From NCBI GenBank assembly GCA_014526335.1, contig JACTAT010000014.1, forward strand, positions 5,233,840 through 5,297,839: a stretch of 64,000 nucleotides of DNA, in the 5' to 3' direction. Every line of letters begins with the position of its first letter. Position 1 is the first letter of the stretch. The notes under the pieces were generated by a model. It was not told the DNA's origin, did no database searches, and worked only from the letters and a program-made list of their open reading frames with translations. The DNA comes from Chrysaora quinquecirrha. Its lineage: Eukaryota > Cnidaria > Scyphozoa > Semaeostomeae > Pelagiidae. A program made the translations under genes and the position numbers. This document shows, piece by piece, positions 50,901 through 57,600 of the stretch.

Positions 50901-51753
50901 GGAATTGAGAACAGATTAAGAACATTACGGGCTCTAAAAGGCAAAAACAAGGCGCAGCCAGCCTTGATCGAAATTTCCTGGATCTTATAAAAAGAGAGTG
51001 AAGCAAGAAAACATTTCTGAAATCATTTGCTTCACAAATTACAAACTACCAGTCAAAATGCATTTAGATAACCAACACAGCTAATAAAACCCTCTACCAC
51101 GTGTATTTCCACAAACTGAAAGTCTTATACCTCAATTCCACAAAGCTCAGCTACACTTTTAGCTCTTGCTCTACACAACGTTAACCAAAAACAAACAATA
51201 ACGTCGTATACTTATGTAATAAAGTATGCAACTTCATATCATCGAACTCAATGCTCTATGTACACGATGATAGAGTTTGGGGGTTAGAAGCAGTTTAAGG
51301 TTGAGACAGAGCGATGTTACCCCCTGAGAAGACTGTCACACTAGAATATGAGGTCTAGCTATTCGCCAATCTGAATATAAGCTTTTCCGGGGGTTGAAAA
51401 CATGAAAATTAGAAAGCACGCTAATTAGCTAATAGGTACTTACCTTCTCCATGAGTAAATGCCTCCGTCCATCCATTACATACACCAGTGGACACCAAAA
51501 GTGTGGTTTAACGAATAATAAAGAATATAAAACAAATAAAAATAAAAGCATAAAAATAAAAACATTGTTCACTCACCGACGGTAAACTTTGTCCAAGCAT
51601 AGCTTTTTTATACCATTCCATATAAAGCCATCGAACAGCAGTTTTCCGCATACTTGATAATCTTTCATTGCAAGCTCTGCACGAGATCTGACATAGATCT
51701 CTCTCGCTGTAAAATTTTGGATAACGTTCTTGTCGAACTTTACTTGGATCCAT
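8978..51753 (-). CDS. KIF26-family atypical kinesin (VAB-8/KIF26A/KIF26B type), 16 coding exons
   Basis: Whole gene model from ATG at 51753 to TGA at 8978. An in-frame TGA 15 bases upstream of the ATG fixes the start. The 16 exons join in phase and give about 1226 aa after allowing three missing bases. Order: paired CxxC blocks (C21/C25/C28 and C88/C91); an [16 protein letters not shown] basic stretch; motor domain about 259-602 with Walker-A-like GHPNLGKT (347-354) and switch-II-like DLSG (514-517); the KIF26 hallmark [13 protein letters not shown] after the motor; [12 protein letters not shown]; a Ser-rich tail with SSGYESM; and a C-terminal coiled-coil-like end with LVTCFDA. Each block aligns with human KIF26B as I remember it. 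KIF26 proteins bind microtubules but lack normal motility; in worms and vertebrates they act in cell polarity, migration and Wnt5a-ROR signalling. The human proteins are much longer (about 1900-2100 aa); here the Ser/Pro-rich middle is shorter. Confidence 0.93.
9195..9640 (+). mobile_element. tRNA-like SINE/composite repeat, copy 1
   Basis: A B-box-like ggttcgagccc lies at 9225-9235 inside a segment shared with 19690-19850 and, inverted, with 24361-24430. The downstream half (about 9460-9640) is shared with the repeat at 21345-21725. A clear A box is not seen, so the tRNA origin is tentative. Confidence 0.5.
9641..12216. other. Rest of KIF26 intron 15
   Basis: Short (AAC)n runs near 10545-10570 and 10722-10740 are all I can name; no gene is supported. 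Confidence 0.4.
12217..12367 (-). CDS. KIF26 exon 15
   Basis: Encodes [20 protein letters not shown] and a heptad-like [20 protein letters not shown] segment. Acceptor TTCTTTCAG, donor GTGAGT; phases 0 to 1. It fits the C-terminal coiled coil of KIF26. Confidence 0.85.
13114..13178 (-). CDS. KIF26 exon 14
   Basis: Encodes [21 protein letters not shown] between acceptor TTTCTTAG and donor GTAAGA; phases 1 to 0. It is assigned by splice phase and position. Confidence 0.8.
13372..13470 (-). CDS. KIF26 exon 13
   Basis: Encodes [20 protein letters not shown] then [21 protein letters not shown] matches SSGYESV in human KIF26B. Acceptor TTTCTTTAG; phases 1 to 1. Confidence 0.88.
13635..13702 (-). 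CDS. KIF26 exon 12
   Basis: Encodes [20 protein letters not shown] then KA; phases 2 to 1; donor GTAAGT. Its frame is confirmed by exon 13, and it exposes the second frameshift in exon 11. Confidence 0.82.
13800..14215. repeat. Degenerate AATCAT-rich tract in KIF26 intron 11
   Basis: Loose repeats of AATCATNAT and ATGATCATAATC fill the intron between exons 11 and 12. They are more decayed than the 15.5 kb tract. Confidence 0.7.
14220..15509 (-). CDS. KIF26 exon 11 (post-motor region), with two apparent one-base losses
   Basis: The largest exon. It starts [20 protein letters not shown] and includes [12 protein letters not shown] and SDTELTDFE, all conserved with human KIF26B. A Ser/Glu-rich tail follows. 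The first frame stops at 14442; the obvious continuation ([12 protein letters not shown]...) is in another frame, and a third frame ([13 protein letters not shown]) reaches the donor in the phase needed by exon 12. Both shifts fall at four-base A runs on the coding strand (about 14466-14469 and 14258-14261). The exon is 1290 bases where 1292 would fit. Donor GTGAGT. Confidence 0.9.
15542..15905. repeat. (ATC)n microsatellite in KIF26 intron 10
   Basis: Long ATC/CATCATCAT tract with AAT interruptions, filling nearly the whole 442 bp intron. It gives spurious His- or Ile-rich and Asp- or Met-rich frames. Confidence 0.9.
15952..16268 (-). CDS. KIF26 exon 10 (switch II and end of motor)
   Basis: Encodes [52 protein letters not shown] and [20 protein letters not shown]. 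Phases 1 to 0; donor GTTGGT. SKL near the microtubule-binding loop and the DLSG switch II are kept. Confidence 0.95.
16743..16928 (-). CDS. KIF26 exon 9, with an apparent one-base loss
   Basis: Starts [20 protein letters not shown] and ends [19 protein letters not shown], both conserved. The two halves are in different frames: the exon has 186 bases where splice phases require 187. The shift lies about 16800-16855. The acceptor is a tandem AG-AG; only the second AG (start 16928) keeps phase 0 with exon 8. The kinesin switch I motif is replaced by ERQNSNM. The donor is GTAAGT. Confidence 0.85.
17564..17637 (-). CDS. KIF26 exon 8
   Basis: Encodes [20 protein letters not shown] then GPVQ, matching the human GSLQDGQSPGVYL region. 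Acceptor TTTGTAG, donor GTGAGT; phases 1 to 0. Confidence 0.88.
17741..17826 (-). CDS. KIF26 exon 7
   Basis: Encodes [20 protein letters not shown] then LKDLLADQ, closely matching human [14 protein letters not shown]. Phases 2 to 1; donor GTAAGA. Confidence 0.92.
18564..18669 (-). CDS. KIF26 exon 6 (P-loop)
   Basis: Completes GHPNLG-KT and continues [20 protein letters not shown] then [13 protein letters not shown]. The Walker A pattern GxxxxGKT is intact, as the human GxxxxGKS also is. Phases 1 to 2; donor GTATCA. Confidence 0.92.
18784..18860. repeat. Short 23 bp tandem repeat inside an inverted-repeat segment
   Basis: Two 23 bp units (ggcacgacaaagtctcaata then ctt) sit at 18784-18829 and a partial third at 18830. 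Inverted 'gtcgtgc/gcacgac' words flank them (about 18750 to 18870), so this may be a small palindromic element. Confidence 0.5.
19193..19289 (-). CDS. KIF26 exon 5 (leads into P-loop)
   Basis: Acceptor TTTTTTCAG and donor GTGGGT; ends phase 1. It encodes [16 protein letters not shown]...FIVYGHPNL. The P-loop glycine is completed across the intron by exon 6. Confidence 0.92.
19690..19850 (+). mobile_element. SINE-like repeat, copy 2
   Basis: Shares gtgtcagaag, the B-box-like ggttcgagctc (19723-19733), acggtagcgtc and a gagatcctagcgact end with copy 1 at 9.2 kb. Copies 1 and 2 lie in KIF26 introns 15 and 4. Confidence 0.5.
19993..20175 (-). CDS. KIF26 exon 4 (start of motor domain)
   Basis: 61 codons, phase 0 at both ends; donor [18 protein letters not shown]...LRLDPKKKQ...YQFDTMFD is the beta-1 to alpha-1 part of the kinesin head (human KIF26B VKVMLRI...KVDPRKKQ...FAFDAVF). 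Confidence 0.93.
21345..21725. mobile_element. Older dispersed repeat, interrupted by a MITE
   Basis: The flanks at about 21345-21411 and 21617-21725 align with an uninterrupted copy at about 9463-9640 (aggccaatctgat, cgctcagaac, catccaattcaattttt, gagtgggaa). The right end abuts KIF26 exon 3. Confidence 0.65.
21412..21616. mobile_element. Harbinger-like MITE with TAA target duplication
   Basis: 205 bp with long terminal inverted repeats (aggcccatttccacttcgtt ... aagtggaaatgggcct). It is flanked by TAA at 21409-21411 and 21617-21619. The paralogous repeat at 9529-9531 carries a single TAA at the same place, i.e. an empty site. A 3 bp TAA/TTA duplication is the PIF/Harbinger hallmark. Confidence 0.8.
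21716..21929 (-). CDS. KIF26 exon 3
   Basis: Acceptor TTTTTTAG and donor GTAGGT; phases 2 to 0. It encodes [18 protein letters not shown] and then a [11 protein letters not shown] segment. This is the conserved basic/proline linker just before the KIF26 motor domain. Confidence 0.93.
22404..22530. mobile_element. MITE family B, copy 2 (degraded)
   Basis: Left end cgagggacgattcactcctt and internal ccgtacactcttagctag and aaatccttctgttttag match copy 1; the right end is decayed. Confidence 0.55.
23400..23540. mobile_element. MITE family B, copy 3
   Basis: Starts gaggcatttcactcctcgaa and contains gggatttccagagatttcaa-like and gtacgagattccaagg words, the inverted arm pattern of the family. Confidence 0.55.
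24361..24430 (-). mobile_element. SINE-like repeat, copy 3 (inverted fragment)
   Basis: Its reverse complement (agaagctcggtaaggtcgag ... acacagcc ... gttcgagatctt) aligns with 19690-19770. It is a fragment only. Confidence 0.4.
24500..24965. repeat. AAACAAAGAAAT-type degenerate tandem array
   Basis: About 465 bp of purine-rich units (aaacaaagaaacaatgaaac, caaagaaataaagaaac). On the minus strand all three frames stay open and read F/V/S/L/C-rich repeats. These are an artefact of the array and not a membrane protein. Confidence 0.85.
24966..27983. other. Rest of KIF26 intron 2, 5' part
   Basis: No gene is supported. Isolated B-box-like words at about 25600 (ggttcgaac) and 26190 (gtttgagtcc) suggest decayed SINE pieces. 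Confidence 0.35.
27984..28366 (-). CDS. KIF26 exon 2
   Basis: Acceptor TTTTTTGTAG and donor GTGAGT; phases 0 to 2. It encodes the second CxxC block ([18 protein letters not shown]) and ends ...SSAASFFLR, which continues into exon 3 exactly as in human KIF26B (AASFFARAAQ). Confidence 0.92.
29880..30110. repeat. GAATGAATAAAT-type degenerate repeat
   Basis: Tetranucleotide-based (AATG)/(AATA) tract in KIF26 intron 1. Confidence 0.75.
31513..31650. mobile_element. Pogo/Tigger-like element fragment
   Basis: TA is followed by cagtggaatctccaattacg and repeated 'acggacacctc/acaacggacatctcc' words, resembling the ends of Tc1/mariner-pogo elements. It is related to 36850-37035. No right inverted end is visible. 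Confidence 0.5.
32444..33020. repeat. AATCAATCA-based tandem array
   Basis: A degenerate array of 'aatcaatcaaa', 'cacaagccaatca' and 'actaatcaagttaatcaatg' blocks with a loose higher-order period of roughly 110-130 bp. It has no coding potential. Confidence 0.75.
33444..33812. mobile_element. TIR element with 14 bp perfect ends
   Basis: aggggttattctaa at 33445-33458 is exactly inverted as ttagaataacccct at 33796-33809. Inside, 'acaacaccacaaa' is repeated near both ends. cgttttgag occurs just outside each end but is not adjacent, so the target duplication is unclear. The class is undetermined. Confidence 0.65.
34386..34786. mobile_element. TA-flanked MITE (mariner-like)
   Basis: About 400 bp with inverted ends: cacac-(T)n-ataagaatac on the left, gtattcttat-(A)n-gtgtg on the right. 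It is bounded by TA at 34384-34385 and 34787-34788. Internal 'gagcct...attcttaa' words also form inverted pairs. TA duplication and no ORF suggest a Tc1/mariner-derived MITE. Confidence 0.65.
36850..37035. mobile_element. Pogo/Tigger-like element fragment, copy 2
   Basis: Shares 'aacctccatggacgaacacctc', 'aacggacatctccgaacaac' and 'gtccg..aaaaggtt' with 31.5 kb. It is degraded. Confidence 0.45.
38022..38220. mobile_element. MITE family C, copy 2
   Basis: Ends acacttttt...aataagcaattgg and ccagttgctt-aaaaaaagagtgt are inverted repeats. The middle shares 'ggtccaccctcaaagttg' and 'aaccaaaaaggttaacaaaa' with the 59.3 and 45.5 kb copies. Confidence 0.7.
39405..39480 (+). mobile_element. tRNA-derived SINE head
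   Basis: An A box tagctcagtgg (39417-39427) and a B box ggttcgaatcc (39459-39469) lie 31 bases apart, as in a tRNA-derived pol III promoter. The acceptor arms do not pair, so it is not a functional tRNA. The SINE body probably extends right to about 39.6 kb. Confidence 0.55.
40250..41150. repeat. CCTATA/CCAATA minisatellite with higher-order units
   Basis: Hexanucleotide 'cctata' and 'ccaata' runs alternate with unique-looking spacers such as gtataactgtatactggtat. They form about five higher-order units of roughly 120-150 bp that decay rightward. Confidence 0.85.
41265..41350. mobile_element. MITE family B, partial copy 4
   Basis: aatccttgac..aaatcccagg, tttcaatggaaacatcgtac and gcgatttgctcctcg match the right half of family B. 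Confidence 0.45.
41936..41974. repeat. Pure (ATC)13 microsatellite
   Basis: About 39 bp of uninterrupted CAT/ATC, unlike the older degenerate tracts in this window. Confidence 0.9.
42605..42857. mobile_element. MITE family A, copy 2
   Basis: Ends taggccctagccaaacgatc and ggtcggttggccagggccta are imperfect inverted repeats; the interior is full of aaacatt/aatgttt words. Confidence 0.7.
43056..43280 (+). CDS. Doubtful plus-strand exon in KIF26 intron 1
   Basis: An acceptor-like ctttctgacttttcag precedes 74 open codons ([20 protein letters not shown] then [16 protein letters not shown]) ending at TAA 43278. A good donor (AAG|GTGAGT) lies upstream at 42888-42889. I recognise no family. It may be a transcribed non-coding or decayed sequence; reported only because both splice signals are good. 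Confidence 0.2.
   Translation, partial: QNIETSTRTKSQQDNYIDKFCDDMAAQNRYQIRQQFKNMALPLIPRRCTYIIRTPSIYEVQHFNILYIHNHDKR
44451..44712. mobile_element. MITE family A, copy 3, nested palindrome
   Basis: Outer inverted ends (gaggcccgggccaaacaatc / gatcgtttagcaaaggcct) enclose an inner inverted pair: gatcgtttggccacgtcaca at about 44519 and tgtgacgtggccaaacaatc at about 44625. The element can therefore fold as a hairpin within a hairpin. Confidence 0.72.
45462..45640. mobile_element. MITE family C, copy 3 (inverted, one end lost)
   Basis: Starts tacacttttgttaataagca and contains 'gggctgagattttgttaacc' and 'accaatcattctgtgagggc', the reverse complement of the 59.3 kb copy's interior. Confidence 0.6.
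49137..49610. repeat. About 100 bp tandem repeat, four to five units
   Basis: Units read 'atcaatcaagctagct..atcatgg', 'cttgatcacttaatcaatca', 'catgatctgaatcacagc' and 'aatcgcaaactatca'. They are related in style to the 32.4 kb array. No coding potential is seen. Confidence 0.75.
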
Positions 51754-51872
51754 TATGATGAATCGATCTCAGATGTTCTTGGGTATATGGTCTCAAATCC
51801 ACTTCAGACTTCCTCCTTTTGCTTTTTGTATTGCTGCTCGCATCGTGAGTAACGCATAAGGTTCACGTCATC
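51577..51872 (-). CDS. KIF26 exon 1 (5' UTR plus first 59 codons)
   Basis: Coding part is 51577-51753, starting [14 protein letters not shown] and carrying C21-x3-C25-xx-C28 (first zinc-finger-like block). The donor is TCG|GTGAGT, phase 0. The 5' UTR probably starts at 51872, after an acceptor-like TTTGCTAG. That implies an upstream noncoding exon or, if the species does it, a spliced leader. Confidence 0.85.
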
Positions 51873-52222
51873 CTAGCAAAGATATAAAGGGAACATTGAG
51901 CATTATGACTTTAAAATGGAATTGAATAAACGGTTCTAAGACTATAATATCAGAATATAATAGGCAGCCCCGAGCCGTCGGCCCCAAACTTGAAGACAAA
52001 GTACCTCTCCGGTATAGTACCAAAGAGTTGACTTCATTTTGAAAGCTCATCAAAAATCTTTTACACTTGATTTTCAAGCAGGTCCAACTTGCATAGGCAA
52101 ATGCAACATGTTGTTAATCTTATGCAAAGCAGTGTTTACGCAAGGTCAACATGCAGGTACGAAATGCATAGTAAATTGTTAATGTCAATGTTCTTAGTTA
52201 TTTCTCAAAAGTTATTAAAACA

Positions 52223-52261
52223 TCATCATCATCATCATCATCGTCATCGTCATCGCCATCG

Positions 52262-52312
<51 letters not shown>

Positions 52313-52460
52313 CTATCACTATCATCATCACAATCATCATCATTATAATTATCATCATAATCATCACCATCGTCATCATCATTATCATCATCATCACCAT
52401 CATCACAATCATCATTATTATCATTATCATCATAATCATCACCATCATCATCTTCAAGAT
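52223..52460. repeat. (ATC)n microsatellite
   Basis: About 240 bp of ATC with CGTCATCGCC and ATTATC interruptions. It lies just past the TGA of the unknown minus-strand gene, so probably in its 3' UTR. Confidence 0.9.
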
Positions 52461-52465
52461 CGTGA

Positions 52466-52848
52466 TCACGACCATTGACGATCCAAATCACTATGATCAT
52501 CATACTGATTACATCCAACTCTAACTTTTCCCTGATAATAAAATTTACTGTAGCTGCACTCCACTGGTACACCATTAGGATCAAATCCTAGTAAGCAGCA
52601 GCAAACCCCTTGGAAGAGTTTGAAACATCCCTTTGGGTTCTTTTTAAACATAGCCATGTACAAAAGTGGAATAACTAGCAGAAGGAAACTGCTCCTTTGT
52701 AGAATGACGTCATGATATACATATGACTCCAGGCATGTTGCCGCAACCAATTTCTTAAGCCCCCGAGGCCACTGCAGTCCAACCGAAGCCAAGGCAAAAT
52801 AGCCACAAAAACTGATAACGCTTTCTTCCTCGATATTTTGACTGACGT
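52466..52848 (-). CDS. Last coding exon of an unrecognised gene
   Basis: Acceptor TCATTTTCAG, then 126 open codons to TGA at 52466. It continues in phase from the exon at 54567-54634. The peptide reads DVSQNIEEESVISFCGYFAL, then SVGLQWPRGLKKLVAATCLE, a hydrophobic RSSFLLLVIPLLYMAMF, and FDPNGVPVECSYSKF. Cysteine-rich and hydrophobic, it may contain a membrane segment or helical repeats. I recognise no family, and other frames close early. It lies upstream of KIF26 on the same strand. Confidence 0.5.
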
Positions 52849-53112
52849 CTGAAAATGATGAAAGGAATATTTAAAATGGTTAAGCTTGGTGTAAAATTGG
52901 ATTTGCTTCTCATATCCAATTGTTTATAATGGGCAGGGCTAAACCTATTGTTGGTTTTAAGATGAAACGATTTTAATCAAGTCGAATGATAAGAAAATGA
53001 CTGATTAAATATATATATATCATATTCTTAAATACTATTATTTGAGTTGAGTATATAGAGATATAGAGCTTCAAGTTGAATATAGTTAATCATGTTCAGG
53101 AGTTGAATCGAG

Positions 53113-53243
53113 AGAAATTCCCCTCTTGAAAACGGTGTAAGGGATTTTTTCTAAAACAAAAGGATTGCTTAGAGATTTCCGTGAAATCACTCGGTTATCG
53201 AGCAGGTTGTATGGGATTTGGAAGGAGTGAATCGTCCCTTGAG
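53113..53243. mobile_element. MITE family B, copy 5
   Basis: gaaattcccctcttgaaaac at the left and ggagtgaatcgtcccttgag at the right are inverted relatives of the family B ends; the interior has 'aaacaaaaggattgcttaga'. Confidence 0.6.
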
Positions 53244-53403
53244 TGAATCTGTACAAACCAAACCATGCAAAATATTCGAAGGAGACTATATACAAGGTTA
53301 TGCACTGAGAACGACATTAGAGAATGAAAACCCTTGGTATTCCTTTACCAACCTCGAATTATGGACAGTTGAGTTGACTTTAGAGTTGAGAAAGCAATCG
53401 GTT

Positions 53404-53490
53404 CCCAACGAGATTCGAACCCATGACCTTCATCCACTCAAAAGCGATCTGATCCCAACAAGGTTCGAACCCATGACCTTCATTCACTTG
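53404..53490 (-). repeat. Two 50 bp direct repeats with B-box-like words
   Basis: cccaacgagattcgaaccca then tgaccttcat starts at 53404 and again at 53454 with three changes. On the minus strand each unit contains gggttcgaa, like a tRNA T arm, so this looks like a doubled SINE fragment. It sits between MITE B copies 5 and 6. Confidence 0.5.
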
Positions 53491-53521
53491 AGAAAAATGC
53501 ACAGTCATAACTCCGTCTGCC

Positions 53522-53640
53522 CGAGGGGCATTTCACTGGTCTAAACGGCGTGCGGGATTACCGTTGAAAGAAAAGGATTTCCAAAGGAATCTTCTGAAAA
53601 CAATAGAAATCCCCGCAAAGAGATTCCAAGGTGGATTATG
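53522..53640. mobile_element. MITE family B, copy 6 (partial)
   Basis: cgaggggcatttcactggtc at the left, then 'aaaggatttccaaaggaatc' and 'gagattccaaggtgg'; the right end is missing. Confidence 0.5.
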
Positions 53641-54566
53641 GTAGCCTGATGAAGATTTCATTTCATGGTGAGGTACAGCCCCCCCCCCATCAAACTTTCA
53701 AGGAACTAATAAATGAGAAACCAGTACTGAATTTGTCAAAATTTAAAATAAGGTTCAGAACTGGGACCATGAATTAAAAGGAACCCTAATATGTACAGTT
53801 CCTATGTACTGCTCCAGGGCTGAACGATTAAACGATGTATGATGATTAATCTTGATAAGGAAATCAATCTCTCAAACAACAAATGGATCAAGATAATCTG
53901 CTCAAAACTTTGGTCTCTAATATCTTATCTTATCTTTAAAACTATACTGTTGAAAAAACCGACTTTTGTGAGTTAGCTAAAAAGCTGTGCGGACACACCT
54001 CTTTCTGCAGAGGCACAAAAAGCATGCTGGCTAGGTTCCATTGAATATGAAATGAGTTCAAATTTTACAGTAAAAGAAAAGTTGCCGTTTTTAAGTCTAC
54101 TACTAGGGTCAAGCTACTCAGTGGAAATCCCACTTTCCCCTGGTCTTGGTGTATATCTTATATGGCGGACTGCAGACACACGGCTCATTCATAAACCTGG
54201 GAAGAGAGAGGCCCATTTGTGTTAACAACTCGCCTATGCCTAAGGTTGTTATCTCCGCAATCACAATGGAAAGACCATGGCTCGAATCCACGACATCTTC
54301 ATTGTGAGTCCTCCAAGCTGACCACTAACAACTTGCTCCAGGAAACACTCGGATAAAATTGTAGTTGAAAGGTGGAAGATGGGATCGACAATGGTTGCAG
54401 ACGGTCATTAATTCCTCTATAATTTCATGCACTGACGAAATCGAAAGCTGAGCAGCACAACACACTAAACGCTATGCATCCCAACTCAACACATTAATGG
54501 TCCAAAACAGCAAGACTACACCCCTAGACAGTAGCACAGAATTGGCAAAAGATACGCCAAACTTAC

Positions 54567-54634
54567 CGTTCAGAAAACTTGCTCTTTCTTGCAAGAAATA
54601 CCATTGCGATTCTGAAGAATTAGAATCTCGATAC
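54567..54634 (-). CDS. Internal exon of the unrecognised minus-strand gene
   Basis: Acceptor TTCATACAG and donor GTAAGT bound 68 bases with only one open frame (YRDSNSSESQWYFLQERASF then LN). It ends phase 1 and joins the exon at 52848 to make an Asp codon. Confidence 0.5.
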
Positions 54635-57600
54635 CTGTATGAATAGAAAAGAAAATTTGAAAAATAAACAAAAATCGATAAACAAATAATTTATTTATGA
54701 TTTGAGTTTTATTATTTGACCGAAAAAATATACATTTGTGAAAGTTGTATTGTTAGTGTAATCCTATTCTGCTAGATCTCAATACTTTATTCTGCGATGC
54801 TTATGTTTCGTATTATTTATTTTTACGACAGGAAATTAAGTTGCAACAGTTTGAAACTACTTTGAAGTTAGAAATTGTCTAGAACTGCTGATGTTTAAGA
54901 CTTGACACGGACCGAAGTTCGAAAAGCTTTAGGCTCAGCTATACAAGAAAAGATTACAACATTTAACTTAGGATTGGGCCTCTCGAGCACACATTCCTAA
55001 TTGAAGAGAGTAAAGTTGGCCCGTACTAGTGACAAAAGGACAAACGCAAGCATAGGGGCCCTAAGCGCCAGTGTGTACGAGCTCAACAATAGCACAAGCC
55101 CTGCAGACTTGACTCAAGTATCATAAAACCAATGTGGCCGCTATATAAATTCACTAAAGATGTCCCACAACTTCACTCGATTTTGCTGTTGTCATTACCA
55201 CTACGTTTGAGACTTATGTTCTTTCAGCTCTGAAACTGGCAAACGACATACAAAAATTGTCGTCCAAATCAGATTGCAGCATGTGCCACAAAAAACTAGC
55301 AACTGCTTAAAAAATAATAGTTATTGTATTTTTCAACCAATCAAATCCCGTTTCACGATGACTGAGGATGCTGTCTTAAATTTTCGGAGTGGCCTAGAAA
55401 ATACTGAGTTACTGCTGGCCAGAGAAATCAAAAGTAGGGGAGCGTTGAGACTTGACTAATGAGTCTACCCGCTATACTCGGTGAACGGAGGATTGGGACG
55501 TGCATTCGACGTTTCCAGTGAGTCGAACGTATTGAATATTCGGCCGCAAGCCGCCACTTAGAAACATTTTTGGTGACACCACGCTCTTGAATACAAGCTC
55601 AAACAGGAGACGAATGTTAAGCGGCATCACAAACTAAGAACCCATCCAATCGACGATGACATTTCTTTTTTAAGACAAGAAAAGGCTAACAATAAAAAAC
55701 AACATAAAAAATCGTCTTACGGATGAAATAAGGACCGCTTACTATAATTATCAGATCCAATTATTATTTTAATCCAACTGACTTTTTATTATTATAGTAA
55801 GTTTAAGTAAGTTGAGAAATTTTAAGTAATTTTTATGTTGTTAAGTATATGGGAAATCAAAGGAGTTTTGAAGTAATGCAAAAAGCATTTCGGATTTTCA
55901 AAGATTATTGATTTCCATTTATAGATTTGTCTGATAAGTACTGCACTTCGCAAAAGCAACAACAACCGTTAGCCACAATAACACCAAACATTGCGCAGTA
56001 TTTTTCGAAGCTGCATTCTGATTGGTTCTTGGAAACTTCTGTTACCCAGACAACCAAAATGAACCAATAATATCACTCACTGCGAAGTAGGACTCAAGCG
56101 GAGAATTTACATGGAACTCAAACTCTTTTCGTTCTGTAATTATGCAACGAGTTCTGTGGCGAGAGAGGTGCGAGTTTGACATATAAGACGACAGCGCAGG
56201 ACTCCGACTCCTGCCGAATGTAAAGGGTTCGCCTTTCCTTAAAATCTGCCTTATTAAGTAAATGTATGCAGGAGTGTAAGGTTCCCGAAATTTAAGGGTC
56301 TATTGGCTATATGGACAGGCCACTGGAACACTTATCGTATTACACTTCGAGTCGTAAAAGCTTAAAACCTACCGAAGTTCCATGTTACATGAATAAAGGA
56401 AAAGTTTGTTAAAATAAGATTGTCTTATTAAAATCTGCAAGCAAAGGACTGAGAACGGCAAAAATTCTTTGATCATTAATTCTCTCTATTTTTCATAAAC
56501 TTTATTGAATCTTTATCTAAAACAAGATCTGTTTTGGCAAAAATTGTCAACTTTTTCAATACACTTACAGCTGAAGATGAATACTATTAGAAGGAATATG
56601 TGCTTTTTCGGCTGTTTAATAATTCAGTGATTTTTTTATTCAATTTTCGCATCCAAATAACTTGAGTTTCTTCTTTGAAAATTTCACCGAATGAAGAAAT
56701 GAAATGAAATTATCGTTTATAATGAAAATCTTTTATTTAAGTGTTTAATCGTTTACAATACGAAGCAGCCTTCGGCCCGTTTCGCTAAAGTCGAAACTGT
56801 TTTGCTTCGAAAAATAAACGACTTTTTTAAAAAAAACATGTATGCATCGTGGCAACTAATCAGCTCTTCAGATGAAATCAATAGCAATCACTGGGAATCA
56901 CTGCTGAAACAACGAATCAACCTTAGACTACAATCAGAATCAAGCAATCACTCTGAAAGGTCTATTCGAAATGATAGATCTCTTCGCCTAGCCAGACTGG
57001 CCCGCCTCCTGTAAATAGGCCCTTAGAAAAAAATCGTAAAAAATTGTCGCTGCGACCGTAAAAAACTAAAAGTCGAACTTGTAGCCAGGGATAGATTTTC
57101 GAACAAAATAAGCTGCGACCGGAGGAAACACGGTCGCAGAACATTGATTTAGTTGAATTTATCGCGGCATGTTTTGGTTTGTCGCCAAAAACGTCATAGC
57201 GTGTAACGGTTTTTATCGTTGGCTACGCAACACATTGCATTGTTTTCGCGCGCGTTCCAGGAAATTTTCTAGCGCCCATTCTTCTTATCACGCAAGTTGA
57301 TTGTCGCAGAACCTCTGTCCCAGAATTTTTGTCGCATCTTGCAGCCACCTCAGGATTTCTCAGAACAGGGCATTTTCAGGAGTGTCGCGTCACCAAAACA
57401 GGTGAAAAGTCGTGTAGCCGCTGCTGTTATTCTGGGTTATTCTGATGAAAAATAATATAAATCACTGATATTTTGAAACAATCCTTCGCAATCATACTTT
57501 TATGTGAGTTTTAATCCATTTTGGATTTGATTCATCAGATACAAATCACCGTAGATAGCAATCTTTAAAAACCTCTTATCAATTCAATCAAAATCTTTCA

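Larger units (their letters stand above)
28367..51576 (-). other. KIF26 intron 1 (23.2 kb)
   Basis: This intron separates the two CxxC blocks. It has GT at 51576 and AG at 28367 on the minus strand. It holds most of the window's MITEs and tandem arrays, listed separately. I find no well-supported nested gene; stretches such as 43.3-44.4, 45.7-49.1 and 49.7-51.5 kb contain only short unsupported frames. Confidence 0.8.

Noticed and set aside
53404..53490. Possible pair of minus-strand tRNA genes (repeated gggttcgaa words)
   Set aside because: Only the T-arm-like part is present, with no A box or cloverleaf; treated as duplicated SINE fragments.
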